Made by a program: the position numbers and the translations under genes. The notes below the pieces were generated by a model. That model was not told the DNA's origin. It did no database searches and saw only the letters and a program-made list of their open reading frames with translations. This document shows, piece after piece, positions 45,843-55,289 of a stretch of DNA of 64,000 nt. How positions within the stretch are numbered: position 1 is the first letter of the stretch; every line of letters starts with the position of its first letter. The DNA comes from Intrasporangium flavum (lineage in GTDB: Bacteria; Actinomycetota; Actinomycetes; Actinomycetales; Dermatophilaceae): the NCBI RefSeq assembly GCF_001956915.1, contig NZ_MLJO01000005.1, positions 1 to 64,000 of the forward strand. Direction: 5' to 3'.

Positions 45843-45848
45843 TATGCT
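45843..45848 (+). promoter_or_regulatory. Candidate -10 box TATGCT of the acyltransferase gene
   Basis: TATGCT lies 53 bases before the GTG at 45902, which would give a leader of about 45-50 bases containing the GAGGAGG ribosome-binding site. No clear -35 is present. Confidence 0.4.
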
Positions 45849-45901
45849 CACTCCAGGCACGAGCGATGACTCCACTCACCGCGGCCCCACGAGGAGGCGA
45901 C

Positions 45902-47947
45902 GTGGCGACGTCGACGATGGACAGGGCGAGGGACCGGTCGGTCGACCGGCCTGGGGTCGACGACGCCTCCGCACGGGCGCCGCACCAGGCGTCCCGCCCC
46001 AGCCGTGGCTCCTCGCGCTCGGGCCGCATCGAGGGCCTCGACGGCCTGCGCGCCCTCGCCATCGTCGGTGTCCTCGTCTACCACCTCGACGCGGCCTGGC
46101 TGCCGGGCGGCTTCCTCGGCGTCGACGTGTTCTTCGTCGTCTCCGGCTTCCTCATCACGACGCTCCTCGTGCGCGAGCACGGCCGCACGGGGCGCATCGC
46201 CTTCGGGCAGTTCTGGCTCCGACGGGCCCGGCGCCTGCTGCCGGCCCTCGTGCTCTGCGTCGTCACGAGCGTGCTCATCGCCCGGCTCGTCAGCCAGGAC
46301 CTCCTCGTGCACGTCGGCCGCCAGATCGCCGGCGCCCTGACCTTCTCGACGAACTGGGTCGAGATCACCGCCGGGTCGAGCTACTTCGACCAGACCGCGC
46401 CGCAGCTGTTCATGAACTTCTGGTCGCTCGCCGTCGAGGAGCAGTTCTACCTGCTGTGGCCGGCGCTGACCCTCGGCCTGCTCGCGCTCGGTTCGGCACG
46501 CGTCCGCGTCGGCACGGCCGTGGCCGTCGGCGGCACCTCGGCCCTGCTCATGGCCGCGCCCTTCTCCCCCGACGCCGACCCGACGCGCGTCTACTACGGC
46601 ACCGACACGCACCTCGTGGGCCTCATGGCCGGCGCAGCCCTCGCCTTCGCGTGGTCGAGCCCCTCGCTCGCGCTCCGCGTCGCCCCCTCGCGCTGGGGAC
46701 GGTACGGCGGCTGGGCCGTGCCGGCGGCCGGTGCCGTGCTCGTGGCCGCCATGCTCCTGCTCGACGAGCAGTCGCCGTGGACGTTCCGCGGGGGCATCGT
46801 CCTCGCCTCGCTCGCCACGACGGTCCTCGTCATGGGCGTCCTCGACCGTCGCTCCACCGGGCCCGACGCCTTCCAGCGCGTCGTGCGCCACCCGCTCGCC
46901 ACGTGGGTCGGGGCCCGGTCCTACTCGATCTACCTCTGGCACTGGCCGGTCATCCTCCTCGTCGGCCTCGACAACCCGTCGGCGCCCGGCACGACCTGGC
47001 ACGGCCTGACGCGCCTCTGGTGCGTCCTGGTGACCCTCGCCCTCGCCGACCTCACCTTCCGTTTCGTCGAGACCCCGTTCCGCACCCTCGGCTTCCGCGG
47101 CGTGGCCCGACGCGTCGGTGGCCTCCTGACCGGCCTGACCACCCGCGGGCGGCGCATCGTCGCGGGCGTCGCGGCCGTGCTCGTCGTCGGCACGACGGTC
47201 GTCGTCGTCACGGCACCCGACATGACCGAGACCGCGCGGATGCTCGCCGCCAACGAGGCCGCGGCCGACGCGTCCGCCCCGACTCCGAAGGCGTCGGGCC
47301 CGGCCACGGCGACCACCCCGAGCCCGGGCGCCTCCGCCACCGCGGCATCGACCCGTCCCGCGGCGTCGGCCACGGCGCGGCCTTCGGGGTCCGGCTCCTC
47401 GACCGCGAGGACCGCGGCGTTCACGATGCCGAGCGGTCCCGAGATCGACGCGTACGGCGACTCGATCATGGTCGGCAGCCTGCAGGCCCTGCGCTACTAC
47501 TTCCCCGGCATCCGCATCGACGCCAAGTCCAACCGGCGCTGGTCCGACGGCCTCGCCGAGGTCAAGGCCCGCGGCGCGGGCAACCGCCGGGCGGTCGTCC
47601 TCGCCTTCGGCACCAACGCCGGTGTCGACGCCGACCGCGTCGAGGACGTCCTGACGGTGCTCGGGCCCGGCCGGATGGTCGTCCTCGTCAACGTCATGGG
47701 CCCGTTCTCGCGCATCGACGGCGACAACGCGGCGCTCGCGCTCGTCGCGAGCCGGCACCCGAACGTCGTCGTCGCCGACTGGGCCGACGCCGTGCGCGCC
47801 CACCCCGACCAGGTGCAGTCCGACCGGGTGCACCCGACCCTCACCGGCGCCCACCTGTTCTCCAAGACCGTGCGCCAGGCCCTCGCCGACCTCTCCGAGC
47901 GCAGCACCGGCAGGAAGGTCGTGCTCAAGGAGCTGCCGATCCCCTGA
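45902..47947 (+). CDS. Acyltransferase 3 (OafA/YrhL) with C-terminal SGNH domain
   Basis: An integral membrane O-acyltransferase of 681 residues. After a 45-residue cytosolic tail, RIEGLDGLRALAIVGVLVYH opens the acyltransferase-3 domain, with FLGVDVFFVVSGFLIT and FWSLAVEEQFYLLWP as hallmarks and about ten helices to residue 440. A Thr/Ser/Pro/Ala linker leads to an SGNH hydrolase-like domain with Ser521 in AYGDSIMVG and Asp641/His644 in SDRVHP. Such proteins O-acetylate extracellular glycans such as peptidoglycan or polysaccharide. The GTG at 45902 is preferred for its GAGGAGG site; an in-frame ATG 30 codons earlier lacks one. Confidence 0.92.
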   Translation: MATSTMDRARDRSVDRPGVDDASARAPHQASRPSRGSSRSGRIEGLDGLRALAIVGVLVYHLDAAWLPGGFLGVDVFFVVSGFLITTLLVREHGRTGRIAFGQFWLRRARRLLPALVLCVVTSVLIARLVSQDLLVHVGRQIAGALTFSTNWVEITAGSSYFDQTAPQLFMNFWSLAVEEQFYLLWPALTLGLLALGSARVRVGTAVAVGGTSALLMAAPFSPDADPTRVYYGTDTHLVGLMAGAALAFAWSSPSLALRVAPSRWGRYGGWAVPAAGAVLVAAMLLLDEQSPWTFRGGIVLASLATTVLVMGVLDRRSTGPDAFQRVVRHPLATWVGARSYSIYLWHWPVILLVGLDNPSAPGTTWHGLTRLWCVLVTLALADLTFRFVETPFRTLGFRGVARRVGGLLTGLTTRGRRIVAGVAAVLVVGTTVVVVTAPDMTETARMLAANEAAADASAPTPKASGPATATTPSPGASATAASTRPAASATARPSGSGSSTARTAAFTMPSGPEIDAYGDSIMVGSLQALRYYFPGIRIDAKSNRRWSDGLAEVKARGAGNRRAVVLAFGTNAGVDADRVEDVLTVLGPGRMVVLVNVMGPFSRIDGDNAALALVASRHPNVVVADWADAVRAHPDQVQSDRVHPTLTGAHLFSKTVRQALADLSERSTGRKVVLKELPIP

Positions 47948-47971
47948 GGACCGGCCGCGGCGGACCGCGCC

Positions 47972-48832
47972 TCAGGACGCGACGACGGCGTCGCCGACAC
48001 GCAGCACCGCGCCCGCGGCCACGGGCAGCACCGGCGTCAGCCGGATGCCGAACCACGTGGCGCCCTCCCACCGGCGGTGCCGCGCGAGGGTCCGGATCGG
48101 CTCCTTGGCCGTCGTGAGCGCGGCGCGGTCGATGGTCGTCATGACGCAGCGGTCGCACACCATCGTCGCCCGGAACGGCACGCCGCCGATCGTCACGTGG
48201 CGCCACGCGTCCTCGGCGAACGGCTCGTCGCCGTCGACGACGACGTTGGGCCGGAACCGGTCGTGCCCCAAGGGTTCCCGGGGCTCCTCGCCCCGTTCGA
48301 GGGCCGTCTCGACAAGCCAGTCGTTGAGCCGTGCGAGCGACGCGTCGGTCGTGACGTGCAGGGGCGCGGCGTCGGACAGCGAGTTGCGGTCGACGGCCTC
48401 CCCGCCGAGGTCGGGCCGGATCGGGCGCACCGTGGCGTCGTCCTGCCACACGAGGCGCAGCGGGCGCCCGACGCGCTCGGTGAGCCACGCGTCGGCAGCG
48501 TCGCCGGCAGGCCGCGCCAGCGACTGGCCGGAGAAGCCGACCGGCACCGGCTCGGCGTGCACCGGCCGCAGCACGTCGAGGGCGGCGCCGGACGCGTCGA
48601 GGAGGCGGACGTCCCCGTTCGGCAGGGGCTCGGCACGCAGGCCGAGCAGCGCGTGCTCCTCGCGGGCCGTGACCTTGGCCCCGTCGGGGTCGACGACGGC
48701 CCAGCGACGGTCGCCACCGATGCCCCGCTCGTCGAGGTCCGCCTCGGCCGGCGCGACCCCCGCGAGCGACTTGACCGGGTGGACGTGCAGCGAGACGACG
48801 CGCAGGCCCCGCTGCGCCGTCGGCGCCGTCAC
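47972..48832 (-). CDS. MOSC domain-containing protein
   Basis: A 286-residue protein. An N-terminal MOSC beta-barrel (VVSLHVHPVKSLAGVAPAEADL at 12-33; GIGGDRRWAVVDPDG) precedes the MOSC domain with RFRPNVVVDG and the cysteine in VCDRCVMTTID. MOSC proteins bind molybdenum cofactor and reduce N-hydroxylated compounds (mARC, YcbX type). The full two-domain form is present. The ATG overlaps the M3 peptidase stop (ATGA). No molybdopterin synthesis genes are nearby. Confidence 0.9.
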   Translation of the reverse strand: MTAPTAQRGLRVVSLHVHPVKSLAGVAPAEADLDERGIGGDRRWAVVDPDGAKVTAREEHALLGLRAEPLPNGDVRLLDASGAALDVLRPVHAEPVPVGFSGQSLARPAGDAADAWLTERVGRPLRLVWQDDATVRPIRPDLGGEAVDRNSLSDAAPLHVTTDASLARLNDWLVETALERGEEPREPLGHDRFRPNVVVDGDEPFAEDAWRHVTIGGVPFRATMVCDRCVMTTIDRAALTTAKEPIRTLARHRRWEGATWFGIRLTPVLPVAAGAVLRVGDAVVAS

Positions 48833-50787
48833 TCGGCGAGCCAGGCGGCGTACGCGTCAAACGTGTACGGCCGGCCGAGGAAGTCCTCGACGAGGTCGGC
48901 GGCGTCGCGCCGGCCGCCCTGGGCCAGCACCTTGTCGCGGTAGGCGCCGGCCACCTCCGGGTCGAAGAGGTCGTCCTTGTCGAAGGCCGAGAACATGTCC
49001 TTGGCGATGACGAGGGACCACATGTACGTGTAGTACGCCGAGCTGTAGCCGTCGAGGTGGCCGAAGGCGCAGTGCATGTGGGTGCCCTCGAGGTAGGGGA
49101 ACACCGAGTACCGGCCCATGAGCTCGCGCAGCCTCGCGGTGAGGTCGTCGGTCTCGCGGGTGTGGAAGTCGTAGGACAGCGCGGCGTAGAACATCTGGGT
49201 GCGCGCCTGGTAGCCCTTGCCGAAGTCGTCGGCGCGGCGCATCGCGTCGACGAGGTCGGCGGGGATCGTGTCGCCCTCGGCGTTGCGGGCGAAGGTGGCC
49301 AGCACCGAGGCGTCCCAGGCCCACTCCTCGAGCATCTGGCTCGGCGCCTCGACGAAGTCCCACTCGGTGGCGACGCCGGAGAAGCGCACCCACCGCTGCC
49401 GGCCGGCGACGACGTGGTGCACGAGGTGGCCGAACTCGTGGAAGAGCGTGACGACCTCGTCGTGCTCCATGAGCCCGCGGTTGAAGTTGCAGACGAGCAC
49501 GCCCTCGGCCAGCTGGGTGTCGGTGACACCGCGGACGAGGTCGAACTGCGCCGCGTGCTTGTACTTGCCCTCGCGCGGGTGCAGGTCGAGGTGGATGCGC
49601 CCGATGCGCTGGCCGCCGGAGGACACGTCGTAGGTGGCCACGTCGGCGTGCCACGTGCCGGCCTCGCCCGCGGTCACCGGCGTCCACTCGAGGCCGAAGA
49701 GGCGGCCCGTCACGTCGAGCAGGCCCTGTCGCACCTGCTCGAAGGGGAAGTACGTGCGCACCAGCTGGGCGTCGACCGCCAGCTGCTCCTTGCGGACGAG
49801 CTCGGCGTAGTAGAAGACGTCGGCACCGTCGATGTCGGTGGCGTCGGGGACGTCCTGGCGCATCCGCTCGAGCAGCACGCCCTTGTCGCGCTCCGCGCTG
49901 TCGGTGGACAGCTCGGTGATGCGGTCGACGAACTCGCCGATGGCCGAGCCCTTCCCGATCATCTTGATCTCGGCGTCGTAGTCGGCCCACGTGTCGTAGC
50001 CGAGCAGCGACGCGTGCTCACGGCGCACGGCGAAGAGGTCCTGCAGCACGCGGTCGTTGGCCGGCCAGCCGATCGTGAGGAACTCCGAGGTGATGGCGCG
50101 CCGCGCCTCGGCGTCGCGGGCGAAGGTGCGGAACGGGACGACGTCGGGGTAGTCGGTCGTGACGGTGACGAGGCCGTCGGCACCGACCGGGTGGGCGTCG
50201 ACCCAGTCCTGAGGCATGCCCTCGAGCCGGTCGGGCGTCACGGTGATGCTGCGGACGTCCTCGCGGATGTTCTTGCTGAACTCCTGGCTCAGCAGGATCG
50301 CCTTCTCGCTCAGGGCCCGCAGCCGCTCACGCGTCGCCTCGTCGCGGTCGACGCCGGAACGGCGGAAGTCGCGCAGGGTGCGCTCGAGGACGCGCGCGGC
50401 GTCGCGGTCGAGGCCCGAGCCGTCGATGCCGGCGAGGACGGCGTAGAGATCGGTGTCGAGGCCGAGGTCGGTGTCGAGCTTCTGCACCTCCTGCGCCACG
50501 CCCTCGGCACGCTCGCGGACCGACGCGTCGGGGTGCACCTCCGCGAACAGCGAACCGACCGAGGCCGCGTTGGACAGGGCCACCTGGGCCTCGTTCCAGA
50601 CGCGCAGCACCTCGAGCGCCTCGGTGGGCGGGTCGGCCTTGAGGCCGTCGACGAGCTCGCGCACGAGCGCCAGCTGCTGCTCGCCGCGGGTGGCCACCCA
50701 CTCGAGCCAGTCGCCGTCGCCAGGCATCGGCAGGGGCGTGGGGGTGCTGGGCTGCTGCGCCTCGGGCGCCGGGGTCGCTGTCGTCAC
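48829..50787 (-). CDS. M3 family metallopeptidase (oligopeptidase)
   Basis: A zinc metallopeptidase of the thimet oligopeptidase/dipeptidyl carboxypeptidase family, 652 residues, cytosolic. The zinc site HEFGH is at about residues 450-454, with the third ligand expected in the helix before WDFVEAPSQMLEEWAWD. The GTG at 50787 is chosen over a GTG three codons upstream because TAGGGT ends exactly seven bases before it, and no Shine-Dalgarno exists. It degrades short peptides. It is translationally coupled to the MOSC gene. Confidence 0.92.
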   Translation of the reverse strand: MTTATPAPEAQQPSTPTPLPMPGDGDWLEWVATRGEQQLALVRELVDGLKADPPTEALEVLRVWNEAQVALSNAASVGSLFAEVHPDASVRERAEGVAQEVQKLDTDLGLDTDLYAVLAGIDGSGLDRDAARVLERTLRDFRRSGVDRDEATRERLRALSEKAILLSQEFSKNIREDVRSITVTPDRLEGMPQDWVDAHPVGADGLVTVTTDYPDVVPFRTFARDAEARRAITSEFLTIGWPANDRVLQDLFAVRREHASLLGYDTWADYDAEIKMIGKGSAIGEFVDRITELSTDSAERDKGVLLERMRQDVPDATDIDGADVFYYAELVRKEQLAVDAQLVRTYFPFEQVRQGLLDVTGRLFGLEWTPVTAGEAGTWHADVATYDVSSGGQRIGRIHLDLHPREGKYKHAAQFDLVRGVTDTQLAEGVLVCNFNRGLMEHDEVVTLFHEFGHLVHHVVAGRQRWVRFSGVATEWDFVEAPSQMLEEWAWDASVLATFARNAEGDTIPADLVDAMRRADDFGKGYQARTQMFYAALSYDFHTRETDDLTARLRELMGRYSVFPYLEGTHMHCAFGHLDGYSSAYYTYMWSLVIAKDMFSAFDKDDLFDPEVAGAYRDKVLAQGGRRDAADLVEDFLGRPYTFDAYAAWLAE

Positions 50788-50794
50788 GTACGGC

Positions 50795-50800
50795 ACCCTA
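50795..50800 (-). promoter_or_regulatory. -10 box TAGGGT, leaderless M3 peptidase promoter
   Basis: TAGGGT on the minus strand ends seven bases before the GTG at 50787 and decides that start over the one at 50796, which lies inside the box. Confidence 0.55.
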
Positions 50801-50846
50801 TGCCGGTCCCCCGACGCCGCGTCGACTCCTTGGTGGAGGCGTCCCC

Positions 50847-52145
50847 TCAGAGGGCGTCGTAGGTGTGGAGCGAGCGGCCGATGATCCCGGCGAGGTCGTC
50901 CTCGGACACCGGCCGCGGGCTCGTGGCGAGCAGCCGCTGCTGCTTCATCGCCCCCTCGACGAGGGCGTCGACGTCGGCCTCGCCGTAGCCGACGCCGGCG
51001 AGCCCGTCGGGCAGCCCGATGTCGTGCATGAGCCGCCGCAGCACGCCCGGGAGCACGTCCGCGGGGTCGCCGGAGGCGGTGTCGACGCCGGGTTCGAGCA
51101 GCCGGGCCGCCTCCAGGTGCCGGGCCGGGTCGGCCTCGAACGTCCAGCGGAACGACTCGGGGGCGGTCAGCGCCACGGCGGTGCCGTGCGGGACCAGGGG
51201 CTCGCCCGACGGGTAGCCGGCCGGGTGGTGGTCGCGGACGCGTCCGGCGACGGGGTAGGCGTTGGCGTGCGGCACGTGCACGCCGGCGTTGCCGAAGCCC
51301 AGGCCGGCGAACGTGGCGGCCAGTGCCATCTCACCGCGCGCCGCCTCGTCGTCGCCGTCGTGCACGGCGGCCCGGAAGGAGGTGGCCAGCAGCGACATCG
51401 CGCGCTGGGCCCAGAGGTCGGAGATCGGGTTGGCGCCGCAGTAGGGCACCCGCTCCCCCGGAGTCTTTCGCTCGAAGGAGGTGTAGGGCCGGGCGGTCCA
51501 GCTCTCGAGGGCGTGGCAGAGGATGTCCATGCCGGCGCTCGCGGTGACGCCGGCGGGCTGGGTCGTCGTGAGCCGCGGGTCGACGACGGCGAGCACCGGC
51601 CGGAGCCGCACGTGGCTGATGCCGGTCTTGACGCGCAGCGAGAGCACGTCGAGGACGCAGATGGTCGTGCTCTCGGCGCCGGTCCCGGTCGTCGTCGGGA
51701 CGGCCACGAGAGGGGCGAGCGGGCGCGACGGCGCCCGACCGGCCCCGATCGGCGCGTTGACGTAGTCCATGAGGTCGCCGCCGTCCGTCAGCAGCAGGTC
51801 GACCGCCTTGGCGGTGTCGATGGCCGAGCCACCGCCCACCGCGACGTAGGCGTCGAAGGGGCCGTCGGCGCGGGCGCGCTCGGCGGCGGCCACGAGCGCG
51901 GCGTCGGTGGGCTCGACACGGGCGGAGTCGTGGACGACGGCCTCGAGGCCCGCCGCACGGATCCCCTCGGCGACGCGCTCGGGCGCGCTGGTGGCGAGGA
52001 CGCCGGGATCGGTGACGACGAGCACCCTGCGGGCCCCGAGCGAGGCGACGTCGTGCCCGACCTCGTCGGCGGCGCCGGGTCCGAACTTGAGCGCAGGGGC
52101 GCCGTAGGTGAAGACCGTCTCCGGGGTGCTCGGCGTCCACGTCAT
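50847..52145 (-). CDS. Iron-containing alcohol dehydrogenase, hydroxyacid-oxoacid transhydrogenase type
   Basis: A group III metal-dependent dehydrogenase of 432 residues. It has VAVGGGSAIDTAKAVDLLL for NAD binding, PTTTGTGAE, and metal-site histidines in MDILCHALESW and VHVPHANAYPVAG. The insertion with KTPGERVPYCGANPISDLWA is typical of the HOT/ADHFE1 branch, which couples 4-hydroxybutyrate oxidation to 2-oxoglutarate reduction. Which substrate is used is inferred from this resemblance. It is divergent from the flavoprotein gene; the two starts are only 23 bases apart. Confidence 0.9.
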   Translation of the reverse strand: MTWTPSTPETVFTYGAPALKFGPGAADEVGHDVASLGARRVLVVTDPGVLATSAPERVAEGIRAAGLEAVVHDSARVEPTDAALVAAAERARADGPFDAYVAVGGGSAIDTAKAVDLLLTDGGDLMDYVNAPIGAGRAPSRPLAPLVAVPTTTGTGAESTTICVLDVLSLRVKTGISHVRLRPVLAVVDPRLTTTQPAGVTASAGMDILCHALESWTARPYTSFERKTPGERVPYCGANPISDLWAQRAMSLLATSFRAAVHDGDDEAARGEMALAATFAGLGFGNAGVHVPHANAYPVAGRVRDHHPAGYPSGEPLVPHGTAVALTAPESFRWTFEADPARHLEAARLLEPGVDTASGDPADVLPGVLRRLMHDIGLPDGLAGVGYGEADVDALVEGAMKQQRLLATSPRPVSEDDLAGIIGRSLHTYDAL

Positions 52146-52150
52146 GGCGC

Positions 52151-52162
52151 CACCCTAGGGTG
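52151..52162. promoter_or_regulatory. Palindromic bidirectional leaderless promoter CACCCTAGGGTG
   Basis: A perfect 12-bp palindrome in the 23-base gap between divergent genes. It reads TAGGGT on both strands. The plus-strand box ends seven bases before the ATG at 52169; the minus-strand box ends six bases before the ATG at 52145. Both genes thus have a leaderless -10 from one element. It could also be a regulator operator. Confidence 0.55.
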
Positions 52163-52168
52163 GGAGGC

Positions 52169-53455
52169 ATGGCCGCCGACCGCACCATCCTCGTCGTCGG
52201 CGCCGGGCAGGCGGGCATCTCGCTCGTCACGGCGCTGCGCGAGCTCGGCGACGACTCGCCCGTCGTCCTCGTCGGCGAGGAGCCCGAACCGCCCTACGAG
52301 CGGCCGCCGCTGTCGAAGACCTACCTCCGCGGCGAGCACGACCGCGACACGCTCGTCTTCCGCCCGCCCTGGTGGTTCGCCGAGCAGGGCGTCGAACTGC
52401 TGACCGGACGCCGGGTCGTCGACCTCTCGCGCCACCGGCCGGGCGAGCCCGGGGGCACGGCCACGACCGACGACGGCCGTGAGATCGCGTGGCACCGCCT
52501 CGCCCTCACCACCGGGGCCACCAACCGCACCCTGCCCGTCGAGGGCGCCGACCTCGATCGCGTCCTGTCGCTGCGCACGCTCGCCGACGCCGACGTGCTG
52601 GCCCCGGCGGTCCGGGCCGCCCGCTCGGTGGTCGTCGTGGGCGGCGGCTTCATCGGCCTCGAGGTGGCCGCGAGCGCGCGGGCGCTGGGCGCCGAGGTCA
52701 CCGTCGTCGAGGTCGCCGACCGGCTGCTGTCCCGCGCCGCCACCCCCGAGCTGTCCGCCTTCTACCTCGAGGCCCACCGTCGTCGCGGCACGCGGATCCA
52801 CCTCGGCGCCCGCGCCACCCGGATCCACGGGACGTCGGGCCGCGCCGAGGCGGTCGTCCTCGACGACGGCACCGAGCTCGAGGCCGACCTCGTCGTCGTC
52901 GGCACCGGTGTCGAGCCCCGCACCGACCTCGCCCGGGGCCTCGGCCTCGAGGTCGAGCCCCGCGGCATCGTCGTCGACCGGTACGCCCGCGCGTCCGACG
53001 GGCTCACCGTCGCCGCCGGCGACTGCACCGTGGGCCCGAACCCCTTCTCCCGCGGGATCGCCGCCCCCACGCGCCTCGAGAGCGTGCCGCACGCCACCGA
53101 CCAGGCCCGGGCCGCGGCGGCGACGCTCGCCGGCCACCCGGTCCCGTACGACGCCGTGCCGTGGTTCTGGAGCGACCAGGCCGACCTGCGCCTGCAGATC
53201 GCGGGCCTGCCGCAGGGCGCCGACACCACCGTGGTGCGCGGCGACGTTGCGACAGAGTCGTTCTCGCTGCTCAGCTACCGCGACGGCCTGCTCGTGGCGA
53301 TCGAGGCGGTCAACGCGAGCGGCGACTACCTCGCCGTGAAGCGGGCGCTCGAAAAGGGTATGACGATTCCGGTCGAGGCGGCGGCCGACGCCACTGCTCC
53401 CCTCAAGCGTGCCTTGCGCCCCGTTCCCGGCCCTGCCAACCACGAGGCGTCCTGA
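52169..53455 (+). CDS. FAD-dependent oxidoreductase, ferredoxin/rubredoxin reductase type
   Basis: A 428-residue flavoprotein: FAD motif VVGAGQAGIS at about 9-18, PYERPPLSK near 46, NAD motif VVVVGGGFIGLEVA near 150, and GDCTVGPNPF near 288. The C-terminal reductase domain contains PWFWSDQADLRLQIAG. It is the NADH-ferredoxin reductase component type that serves cytochromes P450 or ring hydroxylases, but neither a ferredoxin nor an oxygenase gene is adjacent. The ATG at 52169 is preferred to a GTG at 52160 because the latter lies within the -10 box. Confidence 0.9.
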   Translation: MAADRTILVVGAGQAGISLVTALRELGDDSPVVLVGEEPEPPYERPPLSKTYLRGEHDRDTLVFRPPWWFAEQGVELLTGRRVVDLSRHRPGEPGGTATTDDGREIAWHRLALTTGATNRTLPVEGADLDRVLSLRTLADADVLAPAVRAARSVVVVGGGFIGLEVAASARALGAEVTVVEVADRLLSRAATPELSAFYLEAHRRRGTRIHLGARATRIHGTSGRAEAVVLDDGTELEADLVVVGTGVEPRTDLARGLGLEVEPRGIVVDRYARASDGLTVAAGDCTVGPNPFSRGIAAPTRLESVPHATDQARAAAATLAGHPVPYDAVPWFWSDQADLRLQIAGLPQGADTTVVRGDVATESFSLLSYRDGLLVAIEAVNASGDYLAVKRALEKGMTIPVEAAADATAPLKRALRPVPGPANHEAS

Positions 53456-53479
53456 CACGCGCTGCGAGCCCACCTGCAC

Positions 53480-53485
53480 TAGCGT
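53480..53485 (+). promoter_or_regulatory. Candidate -10 box TAGCGT of the symporter operon
   Basis: TAGCGT lies 33 bases before the ATG at 53519, giving a short leader that contains a GAAGGGA ribosome-binding site. Confidence 0.4.
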
Positions 53486-53518
53486 CGTGAACCGTCGCCC
53501 AACGAAGGGACCGAACGC

Positions 53519-55276
53519 ATGCACTCACTCGCGGGCCTGCCGAGCGCCGACACGCTCATCAGCGCCAATCCCGTCGACTACGTCATCATCGCGCTGTACT
53601 TCGTCTTCGTCCTCGGCATCGGCCTCATGGCGCGACGGGCGGTGTCCGACTCCATCGACTTCTTCCTGTCCGGACGCTCGCTGCCGGCCTGGGTCACGGG
53701 CCTGGCCTTCATCTCGGCCAACCTCGGCGCGGTCGAGATCATGGGCATGTCGGCCAACGGCGCGGAGCTGGGGATCTCGACCGTCCACTACTTCTGGGTG
53801 GGCGCCATCCCCGCGATGGTGTTCCTCGGCGTCGTCATGATGCCCTTCTACTACGGCTCCAAGGTGCGCTCGGTCCCGGAGTTCATGTTCCGGCGCTTCG
53901 GCACCGGCGCGCACCTCGTCAACGCGCTGAGCTTCGCGGTGGCCCAGCTGCTCATCGCCGGGGTCAACCTCTACCTGCTGGGCTCGATCGTCCACGCCCT
54001 GCTCGGCTGGCCCCTCTGGGTCGCGCTGCTGGTGGCCGCCGCGATCGTCCTGTCCTACATCACCCTCGGTGGGCTGTCGGCGGCGATCTACAACGAGGTG
54101 CTCCAGTTCTTCGTCATCCTGGCGGCCCTGCTGCCCCTGACCCTCATCGGCCTGCACCGCGTCGGTGGCTGGCAGGGCCTGCAGGACAAGATCACTCAGT
54201 TCGCGGCCGCCGCTCCGGCCAAGGCCGGCGTGCCTCCGGCCGACCAGCAGCTGCACTCCTGGCCCGGAGAGGCACTCTCCGGCTTCAGCTCGCCGTTCTG
54301 GTCCGTCGTCGGCATCGTCTTCGGCCTCGGCTTCGTGCTGTCCTTCGGCTACTGGACGACGAACTTCGTCGAGGTGCAGCGCGCCATGGCCTCCGACTCG
54401 CTCTCCTCCGCGCGCAAGGCGCCGATCATCGGTGCCTTCCCGAAGATGTTCGTGCCGTTCATCGTCATCATCCCCGGCATGATCGCGGCGGTCCTCGTGC
54501 CCGAGATCGGCCAGCTGAAGAACGGCGGGGCACCGCCCGGAGGCGCGTCGGGCGAGGGCGTGAAGTACAACGACTCGCTGCTGCTGCTCATGCGCGACGT
54601 GCTGCCCAACGGCCTGCTCGGCATCGCCATCGCCGGCCTGCTCGCGGCGTTCATGGCCGGCATGGCCGCCAACATCTCGGCGTTCAACACCGTCTTCAGC
54701 TACGACCTGTGGCAGCGCTACATCCGCAAGGACCACGCCGACGACTACTACCTGCGCATCGGCCGGCTCGCCACCGTCGGCGCGACGATCATCGCCATCG
54801 GCACCGCCGTCGTGGCCAGCTCCTTCAGCAACGTCATGGACTACCTCCAGACCCTCTTCGGCTTCTTCAACGCGCCGCTGTTCGCGACGTTCATCCTCGG
54901 CATGTTCTGGAAGCGCATGACGGCGACGGCCGGCTGGGCGGGCCTCGTCAGCGGCACGCTCTCGGCGGTGGCCATCGCGTTCCTGTCCGAGGACGCCTTC
55001 GGGTCGGTGAGCCTCGGGGTGCTCCCCCTGTCGGGCCAGGGCGCCGCGTTCGTCGCCGCCTCAGCGGCCTTCGTCGTCGACATCCTCGTCAGCGTCGTCG
55101 TCAGCCTCGGCACCGAGCCCAAGCCGGCCGACGAGCTGCGCGGCCTCGTCTACTCCGAGACCCCGCGCGAGGACCTCATCGACCCGGAGGAGCACCGCTA
55201 CCCGTGGTACCGGCGCACGATCCCGCTCGCGATCGCCGCGCTCGTCCTCGTCACCATCCTCAACGTGGCCTTCTGA
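53519..55276 (+). CDS. Sodium:solute symporter family protein
   Basis: A 585-residue SSF (SLC5-like) symporter with about 14 helices. DYVIIALYFVFVLGIGLMARR is helix 1, FFLSGRSLPAW follows, GSKVRSVPEFMFRRFG lies near residue 115, and NEVLQFFVILAALLPL is in the middle. The closest pattern is the SGLT-like sugar/inositol group, but the solute cannot be fixed. The long last loop before the final helix carries acidic residues (EEHRYPWYRR). A small membrane protein follows after 13 bases and is probably co-transcribed. Confidence 0.9.
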   Translation: MHSLAGLPSADTLISANPVDYVIIALYFVFVLGIGLMARRAVSDSIDFFLSGRSLPAWVTGLAFISANLGAVEIMGMSANGAELGISTVHYFWVGAIPAMVFLGVVMMPFYYGSKVRSVPEFMFRRFGTGAHLVNALSFAVAQLLIAGVNLYLLGSIVHALLGWPLWVALLVAAAIVLSYITLGGLSAAIYNEVLQFFVILAALLPLTLIGLHRVGGWQGLQDKITQFAAAAPAKAGVPPADQQLHSWPGEALSGFSSPFWSVVGIVFGLGFVLSFGYWTTNFVEVQRAMASDSLSSARKAPIIGAFPKMFVPFIVIIPGMIAAVLVPEIGQLKNGGAPPGGASGEGVKYNDSLLLLMRDVLPNGLLGIAIAGLLAAFMAGMAANISAFNTVFSYDLWQRYIRKDHADDYYLRIGRLATVGATIIAIGTAVVASSFSNVMDYLQTLFGFFNAPLFATFILGMFWKRMTATAGWAGLVSGTLSAVAIAFLSEDAFGSVSLGVLPLSGQGAAFVAASAAFVVDILVSVVVSLGTEPKPADELRGLVYSETPREDLIDPEEHRYPWYRRTIPLAIAALVLVTILNVAF

Positions 55277-55289
55277 GAGGAGTCCTCCA

